Assembly: GCF_001050135.1 (NCBI RefSeq)
Contig: NZ_CP012040.1
Span: 3,675,001 to 3,739,000 of the forward strand
Direction of reading: 5' to 3'
Origin: Cyclobacterium amurskyense
GTDB lineage: Bacteria > Bacteroidota > Bacteroidia > Cytophagales > Cyclobacteriaceae
Length of the DNA: 64,000 bases
This document shows positions 46,029-56,436 of this stretch, in pieces. Position numbers and translations under genes: made by a program. The notes beneath the pieces were generated by a model. The model was not told where the DNA came from. It did no database searches and saw only the letters and a list, made by a program, of their open reading frames with translations. The first letter of the stretch is position 1; every line of letters starts with the position of its first letter.

Positions 46029-49000
46029 ATGAGAAAATTATTTCTTACACTGATATTGAGTATGTTGATTTCCTTCCTTTATGCACAACAGGAGGAAGGA
46101 GCCAAGGAAGTTACTGTCTCACAAGCCATACAAAATGAAGGTTTTACAATTCAGGTAGGGCTGCCTTTTTTAGGAACATCCAATAACACCACTCCAACAG
46201 ATTTACGTTTTCCATGGGATGTACTTTACCTGTATGGTACTTTTGCAGAAGAATCTTTTAGTGTTTCCAAAGGTTATTTTGGTGATAAGATTTTGATAGA
46301 ATGGCGACTTAGAAATAATATTAACAACATTACAAACATCAAAATTTTACGTAGAGAACTTGGAAGTAATGAAAATTTTCAACCAATAGCTGATAATACC
46401 CCACAGCCCTCCGGTACCTATGAAGACAAGTACGTGGATGGAGGAAAACTGTACGAATATAAAGTGTTGGCTGAAAATGTAATGGAGGATGAAGAGCTTT
46501 ATACCAATTATATCACAGGTATAGGGTTTAGAAATCCTACTGCGGTCATTACCGGAAATGTTAATTTTGAAGGTGGAAATCCGGTGAAAAACGTAACGGT
46601 AGTTGCCGAATCGAGTGGGAGTTCCATAAGCTATGGGAGTAGTTTGAAAATCCCTTCTAACGCTAAGCTTGAGATCAATAAATTAAATAAACCAATTGAT
46701 TCGTTGGCTACTTTACAGGCTTGGGTAAAACCGGACATCAATAGTCCTTATACTGATGATAATGGGAGCCCGATCAGGCTGTTTAGACTAACTGAGGCAA
46801 ACGGTAATAACATAGATGTTAATGTCAGAGTAAAAATATTGGCAAACGAATTGGAAGTTAAAATAAAAGAGAGTTTGTTCCTTATCAAAAATGTATTTCC
46901 TTCTGGAGATATCGATGCCCGAGGTGATGATATTATGGTCCCTGTAGCTAATTTCAATGATTACTTTACTCATTTTTCGATACAGTTGAGGGATGGAATG
47001 GCTCCATCCCTCTTTATCAATGGCCGCCCAATGACAAAGGAGTACCGGGATGCTGTACATAAAGCACGAGCCGAGATAGACCAAAATATAAATACTCCAT
47101 CTTTAGAGATTTTCGAGACTACAAGTCTTATTAATTTTCAACAAGGGCAGGCTGTTTGGAACAAGGTCAGAATAGGTGGTGGAAAAACAGCTCTGATTGA
47201 TGAAATTCGCTTATGGAATCGCATAGAAACAGCCGCTGATATTCGAACAGATTATAAAAGGTATATCAGTGGTGACGATCCGGGTTTGATAGTCTATTTA
47301 AGCGCCAACGAAAATCAAGGGGATTATACCTATGATGCTTCACGAGAAGACTATACATATAATAGAAATCACGGTAAATTAGATAATATCACTTTTGTAT
47401 CTGGACCTGGTGCAATCCCATCTGCTAGTCAATTGGGAATCTTAGGGGTAACCGATGAAAATGGCAATTATCAGATTAATTCCATTCCCTACTCCGGAAC
47501 AGGAGAATCATTTAAAATTACCCCTGTTTATGGACAACACAAGTTTGAACCCAATCAACAACTGGTCTTTTTAGGTCAGGGCTCAGAGGTGGTAAATAAA
47601 ATTGATTTTATCGATAAGTCCTCCTTTATCTTTAAAGGAAAAATATTGTACGATACCAGAAAGGTGTTCCCTTCCTACGTAGAGGTAAATGGTGGAAATT
47701 TGTCCGGATTGAATGATGGAGATGAATATGTTACAGGTCCCGGAATTATCGATGAAAACTATAATCGATATGAGAAGCTTACAGGAGCAAATGCAGGCAC
47801 TTATAATAAAGGTGAATATTGGATTAATTATTATGATGAGAACGACTCTACCAATTTTCGACTGGAACGCTATGCCAGTATTCCAGTCTCCGGAGCTACG
47901 ATCTACATTGATGGACAAATCGTAATTGATGAAAACAATACACCTGTACTGTCGGATGAAGCCGGTAATTTTGAAATTAGTGTACCTATTGGAAATCATT
48001 TTATACGGGTTGAAAAAAATGGTCACTCCTTTTCTTACAATGGTAGATTTCCTGCTGAAACCGGTACTTTTAAAGAATTTTTTGAAGATGCTCAGGAGCC
48101 GGTGGTATTTATTGATGAGACCAGAGTAACTGCGGTTGGACGTGTAGTTGGTGGAGCAGTGGAAGCAAGTAAGCCAATAGGATTTGGTGAAAATGGGCTT
48201 TATGTAATCAACGATACAATTGAAAATTTTAAGCCCATTCCTTTGGTTGTTAGTTCGAAAAATAATATAGGGGTGGCTAGTTTTGCGTTTCAGTATGATC
48301 CACCAGGTGCCGGAGGTGTCACCGATTACACAAAATTTAACTTTAAAACGAATAGCGAATCCGGCGAGTATCGTGTTGAAGTGATGCCATTGAATTATGA
48401 AATTGAAGGGGGAGATATACCAGGCTTAACAATTTCCAGTAATGAGAGCATTAATTCAGCTATAATTGGAACATCAAATGAAAGTATAAATTTTTCAAGT
48501 ATTCCACCGCTTTTAACTCCGGAGTTTATTCTTCCAAACAATGATATTTTGGAAGGGGTACCCTATCATTTTGAAAAAAGCTTTGTGTACCGTTCTACGC
48601 CAGTATTGCGTGTCATCGACCAAACTTCAACAGATTCACTACAGTTTTTTAATGCAGATAGTAGTGAGTACTTTATAAGCACTGAAGGGTTAACCCACCT
48701 GGCAGACGCTAGTAAAGAGGTATTGATTTATGAGCAGGCTGCAAGTTATGCCATAACCCTATCCACATTTGAAAGATACGTGAACATGGATGGAGACAGT
48801 ATAATTGAAGATGTTGTGCCAATTATAGATGGGGAATTAAAAATCAATAATAATTTAGCAATTTTAGGCTCTGAAGAGATCGAAAAGGATACAGTAGACA
48901 ATAGTATTTCCTATTATTCATTTCAAGGGGGTGTTCCCAATACTACGTTCCCATATACACGCAGTTTGGATATACAGTATGTTATTGGGGGTATTTCTTA

Positions 49001-52000
49001 TCCGGCAGAAAATTATATTCCTGACGGGATTATACTAGGAGGGGCTCCTGATGGGACTTCTGCTCCACCCCTTACAGTAGCTCCTGAAATCCCGGATATT
49101 ATTCTCCGAGACCCTCCCGGATCCAACAGTTTTGCATCCATAGAGGCAGGTCAAACCTTAAGTTTTACCACAGAATCCATGTCCACCTTATCCGGAGGGC
49201 TTTCTCAAACCTTAAAATTAATGATGGGAGGAGCTGTTACCTTTGTTGGGGGAGTTCCGGGAGCCTCGATTGAGGTGAAAACAGAAGTGGTCAATGACCT
49301 TACCGGCAATATAACGCTAGAAACTTCTTCTTCAGATGCTTTAAGTTTAACAAAAACCTATACGTTTAATCAAACCATTTCGACCAGTGATGACCCGGAA
49401 TTTGTGGGCGCTGATGGGGATTTGTATATAGGGAACGCTAGTAATTATGCCATAGGATCTTATGATGACTTTAAAGCTGACATTGCACCGATTGGAGATC
49501 CGAACAATAATTATAGGTTGACCAATGCAAATGGTGATGACATTTATTTAAATAAGCAAAAAGCTATATATATAAATACTAAACCGACCAATACCTTTTT
49601 TGTGTACTCTCAAAAGTACATAATTAATGATTTAATACCTCAATATGAGTTAATTGCAGAAAATCTCAGAAATCATATTCCAGTAGAAGGCGCCAATAGT
49701 TTGTTTTGGTACGAAGAACAAATCAGGTTGTGGCGTAAGATTATTCTTGAAAATGAACGAAAGAAATATTTGGCTTTAAATGAATCTGAATCGTTAATAA
49801 AAGCTGCTGATGATTATTTAGATATTTATATGTCTGATATAAAGAACGAATTAAATCGTTCAGATGTTGGTGTTCCTTACCAAGCGTTATTGAAGGAAAA
49901 ACTTGACCTTGCCGCTAGCAATAAATCATTGGTTAATTCCCAATCATCCGGTAATATTTCATTTGATTCGGGTGTAGGCGAAGTAAGTAGGAGTGTAGAA
50001 ACAGAGCTTATTAATTCCTCCTCTTTAGCTTATAATATTGAGTTGGAAGAAAGCTTGCAATATGATATAGGATTTGAAATTAATGATGCGTTAGGCCTTG
50101 TTTCTACTACTGTCTTTTCCTTGGCTCAGGATTTTAGTGCAGGTATCACCAAAGAAGAAGCTGAAACTACGACCTTTAAATATACCTTGAAGGACAATGA
50201 TCCTGCAAACATTTTGAGTATTGATGTTTTTAACCTATTTGATGGTAACGGACCGATTTTCACAACTGTTGGAGGTAGAACCTCTTGCCCATATGAGGGC
50301 AAAGAGTTGTCTCATTTTTATAATCATTCCTCCTATGATCCTGCTAACCCCATTGTTGCTCTGGCAGAGGCGGATAGGGAAACCTTAAGCAATGCAACTC
50401 AAAAGGCAGAAGATCCTCAAATTACCGTAGAGGTTGCAGAAATATTTAATATTCCGGAAAGCAATACCGCAGAATTTCATCTGTCTTTTCAAAATTTAGC
50501 AGATGCAACTAGTGATAATGCAAATTTTAATTACTTTGAGTTAATAATCGACAATACAACAAATCCTAGTGCACCTGATATCAATGTATCGCCCAATGGA
50601 ACCGTAATATTTGTCCCTTACGGACAATCTGTAGATTATACCTTGACATTGGATAAGAAAATTGCAGATGTCTACGATTATGAAAATATAAGAGTGGTTT
50701 TACAATCACTTTGTGATCCTGTAAACGTTTTTGATGACGTTATAATATCGGCCCATTTTATTCCAACCTGTTCTCAAGTAAAAGTAAGTGCACCTCAGGA
50801 TAATTGGGTATACAATATAGATGCAGCTTATGACAATCATTCGGACCTTTCAAAGCCCTTGTCCATTACCTTATCAGATTATAACCAGTTATTTGATAAC
50901 TTCCAAAAGGTAGATTTAGAATACCGTTTAGCCACCTCACCAAACTGGACAAACCTGCATAGCTACTATAATACTCAAGCGTTTTATGATCAAGCCATAT
51001 TGAATGGGGAAAGTGATTCTAAAATTTCTGTAATTGAAACACCCCAGGTTAATTTTCCTTTTGATATTGCAGGACTTCAGTTACAAGATGGAGTTTACGA
51101 AATAAGAGCAAGAAGTATATGTGAAAATGGTACAGTATATATTTCTGACGTAATTTCTGGAACAGTTAATTTAGAAGCCCCAAGGCAATTTGGTACACCA
51201 TTTCCTATAGATGGTATTTTAGGGGTGGGAGAAGACCTCCGGGTAAAATTCAACGAAAATATGTATTTCAATAGTGCAGTAAGCACCATTGAGATAAAAG
51301 GACAATCCAACCAACTGCCAATTGATCATAGTGTTTCTTTGTATTTTGAGGGGGATAGTAACACGGTAACTATTGAAAGCCCAAGGTTAGTGTCGGGAGA
51401 TTTGACCCTTGAGTTTTGGATGAATAATTCCACTACAGAAAGCACAGCTACAATTGTTGAACAAAAAGACGGGCTAACCATCAATTTGGAGGACCATGAG
51501 ATATTTGTAACCCTTGGGGATATCACAACCCATGGAACTATCGCAAATGACGAATTATTTCATCACTATACATTTTCGCATAACAATGAATTGGGAACGC
51601 TAAGTATATATGAGGATGATAGGGAAATAGGTGGGGGTGCCGGCTCGGCAAACACAGCATTTACAAATAACAACCCCTTAATTATTGGTGGAAATTCTTT
51701 CATTGGAAACATTCATGATCTCCGGTTGTGGTCAGTATCAAAAACTTTGAGCGATGCATATGCCGGGATGTATAGCAAGCTCCAAGGGAAAGAGGCTAAT
51801 TTGGTAGGTTATTGGCCGCTGAACGAGGGACGTGGAGAGCTTGCTAATGATCTTGCACGTTTTAAACATGCATTAGTGAAAGCGGAATGGGATATTAAGC
51901 CTAAAGGGACTGCTTATTCCTTTAGTAATGGGCAATACTTGGCCTTGGATGATGTTGGTTTTGTTCAGTTGACCAATGAAATGGATGCAACTATTTCCTT

Positions 52001-54650
52001 TTGGATCAAAACAGAAACTCCGCAAGAGGCAACTATTTTCTCAAATGGAAGAGGAATAGGTGATGGCACACTAGAAGGAAAGGATCCGATCCAGTCCAAC
52101 GGTTTGGCGAATAAATGGTCGATCAATATGAATACGTCCGGAGCTTTGTATTTGGCCAGTGAAGAAAATACCTATGTGTTAACCGCTGCAAGTGTCGCTG
52201 ATAATTCTTGGCACCACATCACACTATTATTCAATCGAAATGGTGCTCTAAGAACCTACGTGGATGCCCAACAAGTATCCTCCAATCCAATGACTAATAT
52301 AGGAGGGTTTTCCGGGGATAAGGTTTGGATAGGAGCGAGAGGATTTAGAGATCTAGGGAATAAAGAAACAGTGGACCGTGTTTTTACTGGGAAAATCGAT
52401 GAATTCCGTCTTTGGAATACCCTTAGGAATGTTGATCAAATTTCTAGAGATAGGTACCATGAAATTGATGTGGAAAGTATTGGCCTATTACTTTATGCCA
52501 GAATGAATGCACCTAACACTGCAACTGATAAGGGGCCACTATATTACCACGTTGTCAGTGGTGGAGAAATGAGCACTTCCTATGGTACGATGAATGCCGG
52601 TGCTGTTAATTTTTCAAATGATGTTCCTGCCATAAAGCCTGAAAGAAACCTAATCAAATTTCAGGTGAATCATGTGATCAATGAAGATGAAATGATTTTG
52701 GAACCTGTGATTTCAGATTGGGCAGTGGTAGAAGGACAGGTATTAGACATTACCGTTCATCGAATGTTTGATGCTTCTGATAATATGCAACAATCCCCAA
52801 TAACCTGGACAGCTTTTATACAAAAAAATGAGATGAGTTGGTTTGTAGACGGCCACAACGATGTTGTTGACCTTACCAAAATTGGTGAAGAAGCTACATT
52901 CTTTGAAATAAGCATCTTAAACAAAGGGGGGCAAACCCAGCCCTTTGCGATTTCTGGCATTCCAAGTTGGTTATCTTTGAGCAGTTCTTCGGGAACATTG
53001 TTGCCGGATAGTAAGGTAGTGATAACAGCTAGTGTTGATGAAGGTCTGGCAACAGGAGAATACATAGAAGACCTATATCTACAAACTGATTTCGGGTTAG
53101 ACGAGAAACTACAATTGAAACTTAGGGTCTTAGCAGAAGATCCTGATTGGGTCATAGATCCGAATAATTTTAATTATAGTATGAATATTGTCGGTCGAGT
53201 TAGCATAGATGGTGTTTATTCTGATGACATTTATGATAAAGTTTCAGCTTTCTCTAATGGTGAGCTAAGGGGCGTAGCGGACATGGTTTGGGATGAGGCC
53301 TATCAGGAATACTTTGTGTTTTTAACGGTCTATAGTGATTCGGCTTACAGTGATTTAATTAATTTTAAAATATGGGATGCTTCAAAAGGACAAGTTGTTC
53401 AGGCAACTTTAGATGAGAAGTTGACGGTTACTTTTAATGAAAACACCATAATAGGCACTCAGACTAATACCTCAATGTTTGAAAATTCAGGGGTTGTAGA
53501 GCAAATTATACAATTGAATCAAGGATGGACATGGTTGTCTCTAAATGTTGAGGATCAAAATTTTTCAAATTTAAATGTCTTAACAGATGGAATGGTTTTA
53601 GAAACGTCGGACAGGCTAATGAGCAATAGCCCCTCGAAATTAGAAACCTACTTTAAAAATGAGAATTCTCCTGAATCCAGTTCATGGAATGGTGAAATAA
53701 GTGAGCATGGTGGTTTATCTACTTCTTACATGTATAAAGCGAAGTTTAATAATCGACAGGATTTAATTCTTTCCGGTTCTTCTGTCAATTTAGATTCATG
53801 GAGTTTTCCTATCAAGCTCAATTGGAATTGGTTACCCTATCCTTTAAAAAACAATGTTGCATTGAATGAAGGCCTGTCATCTTTCGATGCTCATGAAGGG
53901 GATGTTATTAAGTCTCAAAATCAATTTGCCATATATGATGAGGTAAATGGTTGGAGTGGTACTTTAAATTATTTAGAAGCCAATAAAGGTTATATGCTGC
54001 GATCTAGTCAAGAGCAAATATTCACCTACCCTAGGTTTTTATGGGATTTCTCTAATTCCCGAATGTCGAATCTTGAGATTCAAACACCGGAGGAAGTGAT
54101 ATCGGCTGAATTTGCTAGATTTTCGGCCAATATGAATGCAGTAGTGTTGTTACCCGAAGGCTACCACGAACTGTTTGCAATTGATGATAAGGGTGATTTA
54201 AGAGGAAAAGCAGTAAACCAAGTGATTGGGAATCAAAATTTAAGTTTTATTACTGTTTTTGGGGAGACCAATAAGGAGTTAACCTTCTATATAGGTGATG
54301 GTGAGCGCATGATTCCTACCCACAAAACTTTCCATTTCACTGCAAACAATGTGCTTGGAACGGTAGAAAATCCGGTAGTATTAGGGAATGAAATATTGGG
54401 TGGAATTAAAATTTTCCCCAGCCCTTTCAAAGAGGAATTGCAGATAAAGCTAATTTCCAATCAGGATGATTTTATCAATATCCAATTGTTTAATACGTTT
54501 GGTCAGTTGGTAAATACTTATGGGAAAAGTATAAATAAAGGAATTAATACACTCATACTTAACCCCGATGTGGGGAGTGGGCTTTATATTCTGAAGATTA
54601 AATTCAAGAACACATTCCTACCTTATACTTTTAAGGTTATAAAAGAATAG
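46029..54650 (+). CDS. Giant (2873-residue) secreted multidomain protein with LamG-like domains and T9SS sorting signal
   Basis: Signal peptide ~1-19 (ends LYAQ). A fibronectin-like region (~60-170) comes first, then a LamG-like domain (~195-430, IDEIRLWNR), carboxypeptidase-regulatory-like repeats (~440-740, VTDENGNYQI, SDEAGNFEI), and an unassigned region (~1000-1500) with a Ser/Thr/Gly-rich beta stretch and a helical segment (~1228-1280). A Big_5-like Ig domain (~1725-1765) and two more LamG-like domains (~1770-1950, ~1960-2150) follow, then a BACON-like domain (~2290-2370) and a domain shared with the next gene (~2370-2480). After a ~90-residue WTWLSL/WNWLPY repeat pair comes the type IX sorting domain (~2790-2873, IKIFPSPFKEEL). 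A surface adhesin or matrix protein is inferred. Confidence 0.88.
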   Translation: MRKLFLTLILSMLISFLYAQQEEGAKEVTVSQAIQNEGFTIQVGLPFLGTSNNTTPTDLRFPWDVLYLYGTFAEESFSVSKGYFGDKILIEWRLRNNINNITNIKILRRELGSNENFQPIADNTPQPSGTYEDKYVDGGKLYEYKVLAENVMEDEELYTNYITGIGFRNPTAVITGNVNFEGGNPVKNVTVVAESSGSSISYGSSLKIPSNAKLEINKLNKPIDSLATLQAWVKPDINSPYTDDNGSPIRLFRLTEANGNNIDVNVRVKILANELEVKIKESLFLIKNVFPSGDIDARGDDIMVPVANFNDYFTHFSIQLRDGMAPSLFINGRPMTKEYRDAVHKARAEIDQNINTPSLEIFETTSLINFQQGQAVWNKVRIGGGKTALIDEIRLWNRIETAADIRTDYKRYISGDDPGLIVYLSANENQGDYTYDASREDYTYNRNHGKLDNITFVSGPGAIPSASQLGILGVTDENGNYQINSIPYSGTGESFKITPVYGQHKFEPNQQLVFLGQGSEVVNKIDFIDKSSFIFKGKILYDTRKVFPSYVEVNGGNLSGLNDGDEYVTGPGIIDENYNRYEKLTGANAGTYNKGEYWINYYDENDSTNFRLERYASIPVSGATIYIDGQIVIDENNTPVLSDEAGNFEISVPIGNHFIRVEKNGHSFSYNGRFPAETGTFKEFFEDAQEPVVFIDETRVTAVGRVVGGAVEASKPIGFGENGLYVINDTIENFKPIPLVVSSKNNIGVASFAFQYDPPGAGGVTDYTKFNFKTNSESGEYRVEVMPLNYEIEGGDIPGLTISSNESINSAIIGTSNESINFSSIPPLLTPEFILPNNDILEGVPYHFEKSFVYRSTPVLRVIDQTSTDSLQFFNADSSEYFISTEGLTHLADASKEVLIYEQAASYAITLSTFERYVNMDGDSIIEDVVPIIDGELKINNNLAILGSEEIEKDTVDNSISYYSFQGGVPNTTFPYTRSLDIQYVIGGISYPAENYIPDGIILGGAPDGTSAPPLTVAPEIPDIILRDPPGSNSFASIEAGQTLSFTTESMSTLSGGLSQTLKLMMGGAVTFVGGVPGASIEVKTEVVNDLTGNITLETSSSDALSLTKTYTFNQTISTSDDPEFVGADGDLYIGNASNYAIGSYDDFKADIAPIGDPNNNYRLTNANGDDIYLNKQKAIYINTKPTNTFFVYSQKYIINDLIPQYELIAENLRNHIPVEGANSLFWYEEQIRLWRKIILENERKKYLALNESESLIKAADDYLDIYMSDIKNELNRSDVGVPYQALLKEKLDLAASNKSLVNSQSSGNISFDSGVGEVSRSVETELINSSSLAYNIELEESLQYDIGFEINDALGLVSTTVFSLAQDFSAGITKEEAETTTFKYTLKDNDPANILSIDVFNLFDGNGPIFTTVGGRTSCPYEGKELSHFYNHSSYDPANPIVALAEADRETLSNATQKAEDPQITVEVAEIFNIPESNTAEFHLSFQNLADATSDNANFNYFELIIDNTTNPSAPDINVSPNGTVIFVPYGQSVDYTLTLDKKIADVYDYENIRVVLQSLCDPVNVFDDVIISAHFIPTCSQVKVSAPQDNWVYNIDAAYDNHSDLSKPLSITLSDYNQLFDNFQKVDLEYRLATSPNWTNLHSYYNTQAFYDQAILNGESDSKISVIETPQVNFPFDIAGLQLQDGVYEIRARSICENGTVYISDVISGTVNLEAPRQFGTPFPIDGILGVGEDLRVKFNENMYFNSAVSTIEIKGQSNQLPIDHSVSLYFEGDSNTVTIESPRLVSGDLTLEFWMNNSTTESTATIVEQKDGLTINLEDHEIFVTLGDITTHGTIANDELFHHYTFSHNNELGTLSIYEDDREIGGGAGSANTAFTNNNPLIIGGNSFIGNIHDLRLWSVSKTLSDAYAGMYSKLQGKEANLVGYWPLNEGRGELANDLARFKHALVKAEWDIKPKGTAYSFSNGQYLALDDVGFVQLTNEMDATISFWIKTETPQEATIFSNGRGIGDGTLEGKDPIQSNGLANKWSINMNTSGALYLASEENTYVLTAASVADNSWHHITLLFNRNGALRTYVDAQQVSSNPMTNIGGFSGDKVWIGARGFRDLGNKETVDRVFTGKIDEFRLWNTLRNVDQISRDRYHEIDVESIGLLLYARMNAPNTATDKGPLYYHVVSGGEMSTSYGTMNAGAVNFSNDVPAIKPERNLIKFQVNHVINEDEMILEPVISDWAVVEGQVLDITVHRMFDASDNMQQSPITWTAFIQKNEMSWFVDGHNDVVDLTKIGEEATFFEISILNKGGQTQPFAISGIPSWLSLSSSSGTLLPDSKVVITASVDEGLATGEYIEDLYLQTDFGLDEKLQLKLRVLAEDPDWVIDPNNFNYSMNIVGRVSIDGVYSDDIYDKVSAFSNGELRGVADMVWDEAYQEYFVFLTVYSDSAYSDLINFKIWDASKGQVVQATLDEKLTVTFNENTIIGTQTNTSMFENSGVVEQIIQLNQGWTWLSLNVEDQNFSNLNVLTDGMVLETSDRLMSNSPSKLETYFKNENSPESSSWNGEISEHGGLSTSYMYKAKFNNRQDLILSGSSVNLDSWSFPIKLNWNWLPYPLKNNVALNEGLSSFDAHEGDVIKSQNQFAIYDEVNGWSGTLNYLEANKGYMLRSSQEQIFTYPRFLWDFSNSRMSNLEIQTPEEVISAEFARFSANMNAVVLLPEGYHELFAIDDKGDLRGKAVNQVIGNQNLSFITVFGETNKELTFYIGDGERMIPTHKTFHFTANNVLGTVENPVVLGNEILGGIKIFPSPFKEELQIKLISNQDDFINIQLFNTFGQLVNTYGKSINKGINTLILNPDVGSGLYILKIKFKNTFLPYTFKVIKE

Positions 54651-55574
54651 ATGATGAAAGGATCAATTATTAGGCTGGCAATACTCTTTTTTATCTGTAC
54701 AAATGGTTATGGGCAAGAGCCTGAATGGGTGGTAGAGGAAAATAACTTCGAATATACCATGTCATTTGTCTCATTCTTAAATATTGACGGTCTTAATTTA
54801 AATAGTACGAGCGATAAAGTTGGTGCATTTGTAAATGGAGAATGTAGAGGTACTACCAATTTGATTTATGTGAAAAGCAAAGACAGGTATTATGCGTATT
54901 TTAATGTGTTTTCTAATACCCTAGGTGAAACCATCCATTTTAAGGTTTATGATTCTGAGAAAAATCAAGTAACAGATATATCCGAAACAGTAAAATTTGA
55001 AACCAATGCCTTACGCGGTAATTTATCGCAGGCTTTCAGTATTGCAAGTCCTGCGCTAAATAATGAAGCGCAATTACTTGACTTTAGTTTTAAGGATATT
55101 GAAGTAGTGAATAAAACTGAAAATGACCAAGAGATGGTTCTTTATCTTAATAATGGGGTTAATCCCACCTTACTAAAAGGTGTTTTTGAATTAAGTGATG
55201 GTAGTAAATTATTCCATAGAGGTCAACAACTAATCTCGGGTACGAGTGTGCTGGATTTCTCAAGTCCTGTATACCTGGATGTTTTATCACAGGATGAATC
55301 AATGAAAAAGCAATGGGTAATAAGTGTACGTTATACCACAAGATCAAGCAGTATAAAAATATACAAAAAGGATGCTGTTTGTTACAATGGAGGAGCCATC
55401 AAAGTTGTATCGGATCTAAATGGAGGGGAAATTATTTTATTTAAAGACCAGATTGAATATGCAAAATTGCCTATTGTCAATGGGGAGGTGCTTTTTACGG
55501 ATTTACTGGCCGGCGATTATCTATTGAAAACGGGTGATCTTGAAAAAAACGTAGAAATAATTTTAAAAGAGTGA
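54651..55574 (+). CDS. Secreted protein sharing a domain with the giant protein
   Basis: 307 residues with a signal peptide (~1-21, ends YGQE); the ATG immediately follows the stop of the giant gene. Residues ~22-118 are clearly homologous to residues ~2370-2480 of the giant: EPEWVVEENNFEYTM against DPDWVIDPNNFNYSM, DKVGAFVNGECRG against DKVSAFSNGELRG, and INFKIWDASKGQV against IHFKVYDSEKNQV. The middle (~130-230) resembles DUF5018-type Ig-like domains. The C-terminal ~65 residues form a small beta domain with GGAIKV and DLLAGDYLL. No T9SS tail is visible. Probably a partner of the giant protein. Confidence 0.8.
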   Translation: MMKGSIIRLAILFFICTNGYGQEPEWVVEENNFEYTMSFVSFLNIDGLNLNSTSDKVGAFVNGECRGTTNLIYVKSKDRYYAYFNVFSNTLGETIHFKVYDSEKNQVTDISETVKFETNALRGNLSQAFSIASPALNNEAQLLDFSFKDIEVVNKTENDQEMVLYLNNGVNPTLLKGVFELSDGSKLFHRGQQLISGTSVLDFSSPVYLDVLSQDESMKKQWVISVRYTTRSSSIKIYKKDAVCYNGGAIKVVSDLNGGEIILFKDQIEYAKLPIVNGEVLFTDLLAGDYLLKTGDLEKNVEIILKE

Positions 55575-55577
55575 GTA

Positions 55578-55988
55578 ATGAAAATTGCAAGAAATATATT
55601 TATACTAATTTTTTTGACCATTTATTGTGTCAGCTGTATTAAGGAGGACAATACAGGTCTTTTAGGGAATGAAGAAAGGTATCACCCAATTGGAATTAAA
55701 TTTGTTTATGAAGATGGAACTGAAGTGCTAGATTCAGATTGTATTTCTCCCGATATTAAATACGCCGTTCAGATCGAAGTTACAACAAACAATAACCGCA
55801 ATACAAACGCTTCAAAAATCGAGTATACCATAAATGGGTCACCTTACAGTATGTCGTTTATAGAAGAAGGGGTAAAAAGTAATCCGGTGACACTGGTAAA
55901 TGGCAAAAATATTGCAGAATTAGTGAAAACAGCCGTATCTACAGAATTGACTTACGTTGAACAAGGTGATTTTCAATTGATAGAATGA
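55578..55988 (+). CDS. Small lipoprotein, last gene of the giant-protein operon
   Basis: 136 residues. A hydrophobic leader ends CVSC, with the lipidated Cys near residue 20, followed by acidic residues. The mature part is a beta-rich domain of about 110 residues (FVYEDGTEV, IEYTINGSPYSMSF) with no recognised family. It starts 3 bases after the preceding stop, so it is co-translated with it. It could be a periplasmic or surface anchor or stabiliser for the secreted proteins. Confidence 0.75.
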   Translation: MKIARNIFILIFLTIYCVSCIKEDNTGLLGNEERYHPIGIKFVYEDGTEVLDSDCISPDIKYAVQIEVTTNNNRNTNASKIEYTINGSPYSMSFIEEGVKSNPVTLVNGKNIAELVKTAVSTELTYVEQGDFQLIE

Positions 55989-56436
55989 GAAGGAAGAAGG
56001 CCTTTTTTCTAAGTTTCTTCGATTAATTAAAGACTTTTAAAAATGTAAACCAGTATATTGAATCTGGGTAATGATTTAGAGGAATTCCGTACTATTGGTT
56101 GCCCAAATGGATTTAGTTTTAAATTTAACCCGAAATATGCAATAGACAATCTATTACGTGCTGAAATCGCTTCAAAATCAGCCACTTCGTTGCTGTTTTC
56201 AATTTCACCATAGCGGTGCTATGCTAAAATCTCCAAACAGCCTGATTTTCTTGCGATTGCAACACTTCCCGTAAACACGGGACAGGCTATCACGAATCCT
56301 ATTACATAATTCGAGTTTAAAATGGTTATAATATTGAATTTACTTACAATTATTCGATAAATTCATGTTTTAGTTATTTTTACAATTGCCTGAATAAACA
56401 GTTGTGAAGATTAATCCATATAGATTTAAACTCCTT
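55989..56436. other. Intergenic region containing a dispersed repeat
   Basis: About 450 bases, of which 198 are the MITE-like copy at 56124-56321. The rest is AT-rich and must hold the promoter of the beta-helix gene downstream. No terminator with a good stem was recognised after the lipoprotein gene. Confidence 0.5.
56124..56321 (+). repeat. Dispersed MITE-like repeat, copy 4
   Basis: 198 bases, very close to the copy at 23381 (for example TTGCTGTTTTCAATTTCACC and CTAAAATCTCCAAACAGCCT are identical), but without the CCCTGAC/GTCAGGG hairpin near the right end. The ends are TTTAACCCGAAATATGCAAT and ATTACATAATTCGAGTTTAA. Confidence 0.85.

Noticed and set aside
56404..56436. GTG start of the beta-helix protein
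   Set aside because: Possible, but the ATG at 56437 gives a normal signal-peptide n-region; the extra 11 residues carry no signal.
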